Positions 4,338-5,647 of a stretch of 5,647 bases of DNA are shown here, one piece after another. The DNA is from Acidobacteriota bacterium. GTDB taxonomy: Bacteria > Acidobacteriota > Terriglobia > UBA7540. Where the stretch lies: positions 1 to 5,647 of the forward strand of contig QHZM01000011.1 of the NCBI GenBank assembly GCA_003224665.1, given 5' to 3'. The notes beneath the pieces were generated by a model, which worked only from the letters and a program-made list of their open reading frames with translations, was not told the DNA's origin and did not search any database. The first letter of the stretch is position 1; each line of letters begins with the position of its first letter. Both the position numbers and the translations under genes were made by a program.

Positions 4338-5084
4338 CTACAACGCGGTCAAGACGTCAGGGCCATTCCGGGTAATCGCGACCATGTGCTCAAAGTGCGC
4401 GGACAGCTTCCCGTCGGTCGTGACGGCCGTCCAGCGGTCCTCCTTGATCTGGAGGGCGCTGCCGCCCGAGTTCACCATGGTCTCAATGGCCAGGACCATT
4501 CCTTCCTTGAGCAGCGAGCCGCGACCCGCCTGGCCGTAGTTCGGAATCTGCGGCTCTTCGTGGAGCTCACGACCGATGCCATGGCCCACGAACTCGCGCA
4601 CGACCGAGAAGCCGTTCTCCTCAACGTGCCCCTGGATCCTGGCTGAAATGTCCCCCAGGCGATTTCCCAGGTGTGCCTTCTCGATCGCCAAGTCCAGGGC
4701 CTCTTCCGAAACCTGCAACAGCTTTTGCGCATCCTCGGAAATCCCGCCCACCGGCACCGTGATGGCGGAGTCTCCGTAGAACCCCTCCACGATCACGCCA
4801 AGATCGAGGCCTACGATGTCGCCTTCCTGGAGGCGACGTTCTGACGGGATACCGTGGATAATCTCATCGTTCACCGAAGTACACAAGCAGCAAGGGTACC
4901 CACGGTAGCCCTTGAACGCCGGGCGCGCCCCGAGTTCTGCGAGTCGCTTTGCGGTGTACTTCTCAAGCTCAAGGGTTGTCACTCCGGGCCTGACCCGAGA
5001 CCGAAGTTCCTCCAGTATCTCACGGACCAGTCTGCCGCATTGTCGCAATTTCTCGACTTCCGCCGCGGACTTGCAAACGATCAT
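4338..5084 (-). CDS. map: Methionine aminopeptidase, type I
   Basis: This cytosolic dimetal hydrolase removes the initiator Met from nascent proteins after deformylation, when the second residue is small. At 248 residues it is the compact type Ia form without the N-terminal zinc extension. The five metal ligands are D94 (VGLDLG), D105 (YGDSA), H168 (VGHGIG), E201 (AIETM) and E232 (FEHM). The substrate-binding His is H77 in NDEIIHGIP. CCLCTS at 65-70 precedes it, as is common in the family. The ATG at 5084 shares the ATGA tetranucleotide with the adk stop, a 4-base overlap that implies translational coupling. GAGGA (5089-5093) 4 bases upstream serves as SD. The adk-map-infA order is common outside the Gammaproteobacteria. 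Confidence 0.98.
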   Translation of the reverse strand: MIVCKSAAEVEKLRQCGRLVREILEELRSRVRPGVTTLELEKYTAKRLAELGARPAFKGYRGYPCCLCTSVNDEIIHGIPSERRLQEGDIVGLDLGVIVEGFYGDSAITVPVGGISEDAQKLLQVSEEALDLAIEKAHLGNRLGDISARIQGHVEENGFSVVREFVGHGIGRELHEEPQIPNYGQAGRGSLLKEGMVLAIETMVNSGGSALQIKEDRWTAVTTDGKLSAHFEHMVAITRNGPDVLTAL

Positions 5085-5647
5085 GAGTTCCTCAAGAAAT
5101 CGAAAAGCTCCTTCGCAATAGTTTCCGAGGAGCGGCTCCCATCCACGTCATGAAGCAAGTTCTTGCGGCGGTAGTAGTCAACCAGCGGGCTCGTCTGGTT
5201 TTCGTACTCGAACAAGCGCTGCCGGAAGGTTTCCTCGTTGTCATCCGGACGTTCGAACAACTTCCCACCGTCTTTGTCACAGACCCCCTCTTTCATCGGG
5301 GGATTTAAATAAATATTATAAATTTGCCCGCAAACCGAACAGGTGCGCCGGCCGATGAGCCGTTTCATCACGACTTCGGGCGGGACTCCGATGTTCAAGA
5401 CGAGCGGATCTCCTCGCCCTTGCGTCCGGAGAAGGCGGCCCAGAAATTCGCCCTGGGGAAGCGTCCGGGGAAACCCGTCGAGAATGAAACCCTGCTGGCA
5501 ATCAGGCTGGGAGATTCGCGCTTCCACGATGCCGCACATGACGTCGTCGGGCACGAGGTCGCCCGCTTCCATTTTTGCCTTGGCCGCCAGCCCGAGCGGG
5601 GTCTTGTTCTTTATCGCGTCGCGCAGGATATCGCCCGTCGAAATCTG
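5081..5647 (-). CDS. adk: Adenylate kinase, 5' end beyond window edge
   Basis: Adenylate kinase interconverts ATP plus AMP with two ADP. The visible 188 residues begin at QISTGDILRDAI, so about 27-30 residues including the P-loop are missing; the Met at 5572 is internal. Seen in order: the AMP-binding STGDILR (3-9), GFILDGFPRT (53-62 region, with the conserved DGFPRT), RLIGRRTCSVCG leading into the LID, and DDNEETFRQRL plus the C-terminal helix ending FDFLRNS. The LID carries Cys103, Cys106, Cys123 and Asp126 (fragment numbering), the Cys3-Asp zinc site known from Bacillus-type long adenylate kinases; the E. coli enzyme has no zinc. A run of A/T-ending codons at 5301-5325 stands out. Its TGA overlaps the map ATG. 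secY would be expected upstream. Confidence 0.97.
   Translation of the reverse strand, partial: QISTGDILRDAIKNKTPLGLAAKAKMEAGDLVPDDVMCGIVEARISQPDCQQGFILDGFPRTLPQGEFLGRLLRTQGRGDPLVLNIGVPPEVVMKRLIGRRTCSVCGQIYNIYLNPPMKEGVCDKDGGKLFERPDDNEETFRQRLFEYENQTSPLVDYYRRKNLLHDVDGSRSSETIAKELFDFLRNS
5315..5320 (-). promoter_or_regulatory. Possible internal promoter -10 element inside adk
   Basis: On the minus strand a perfect TATAAT occurs inside an A/T-only stretch within an otherwise GC-rich gene, about 230 bases upstream of the map start. At 17-base spacing the -35 position reads CCTGTT, a poor match to TTGACA, and no extended -10 TG is seen. The codons involved spell conserved LID residues (IYNIYLN), so the motif could be incidental. 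If used, it would give map and the ribosomal genes a transcript independent of upstream promoters. Confidence 0.25.

Noticed and set aside
5081..5572. adk starting at the ATG at 5572
   Set aside because: The frame continues to the window edge with conserved QISTGDILRDAI residues, so this Met is internal and the gene is truncated by the window.
1..5647. Search for a novel defence, mobile or secretion system
   Set aside because: All space is taken by recognised core genes with short gaps. No transposase, recombinase, repeat array or unknown gene cassette is present.

Overview
The window is a GC-rich piece of bacterial chromosome containing the downstream end of the main ribosomal-protein cluster on the minus strand. 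A short plus-strand pair, the guaB tail and a VanZ-family gene, converges on it. Protein features (a GuaB C-terminus ending NYWLE, zinc-binding S4 and L36, a Cys3-Asp LID zinc site in Adk, adk-map-infA inserted between the spc- and alpha-type gene blocks) fit Acidobacteriota or a nearby phylum. That placement is inferred from sequence resemblance and is not proven.

Layout. Positions 1-143 (+) hold the last residues of IMP dehydrogenase. From 136 to 666 (+), overlapping the guaB stop, lies a small VanZ-family membrane protein. Positions 667-731 are the convergent junction, with a 9-bp perfect hairpin around the VanZ stop codon. From 5647 down to 732 (-) the order of transcription is adk (5' end missing), map, infA, rpmJ, rpsM, rpsK, rpsD, rpoA, rplQ. 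Gaps are short (18-102 bases) and adk/map overlap by 4 bases, so this looks like one long transcription unit that continues upstream of the window, where secY would usually be found.

How the genes work together. The minus-strand genes serve core gene expression: adenylate balance (Adk), removal of N-terminal Met from new proteins (Map), translation initiation (IF-1), ribosomal proteins L36, S13, S11, S4 and L17, and the RNA polymerase alpha subunit. All look intact and carry their family's key residues, apart from adk, which runs off the edge. No mobile element, CRISPR array, tRNA or rRNA gene, or phage gene was seen.

No new multi-gene system is visible; the gene content is ordinary. The points worth a second look are in the RNA layer. 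Every gap from rpmJ to rpoA can form a compact hairpin placed relative to the next ribosome binding site. The most striking is at rpsK, where an excellent Shine-Dalgarno sequence lies too far from the start codon unless a 6-bp hairpin folds out the spacer. A run of A/T-ending codons inside adk, containing a perfect TATAAT, is a second candidate for information carried on top of the coding sequence.
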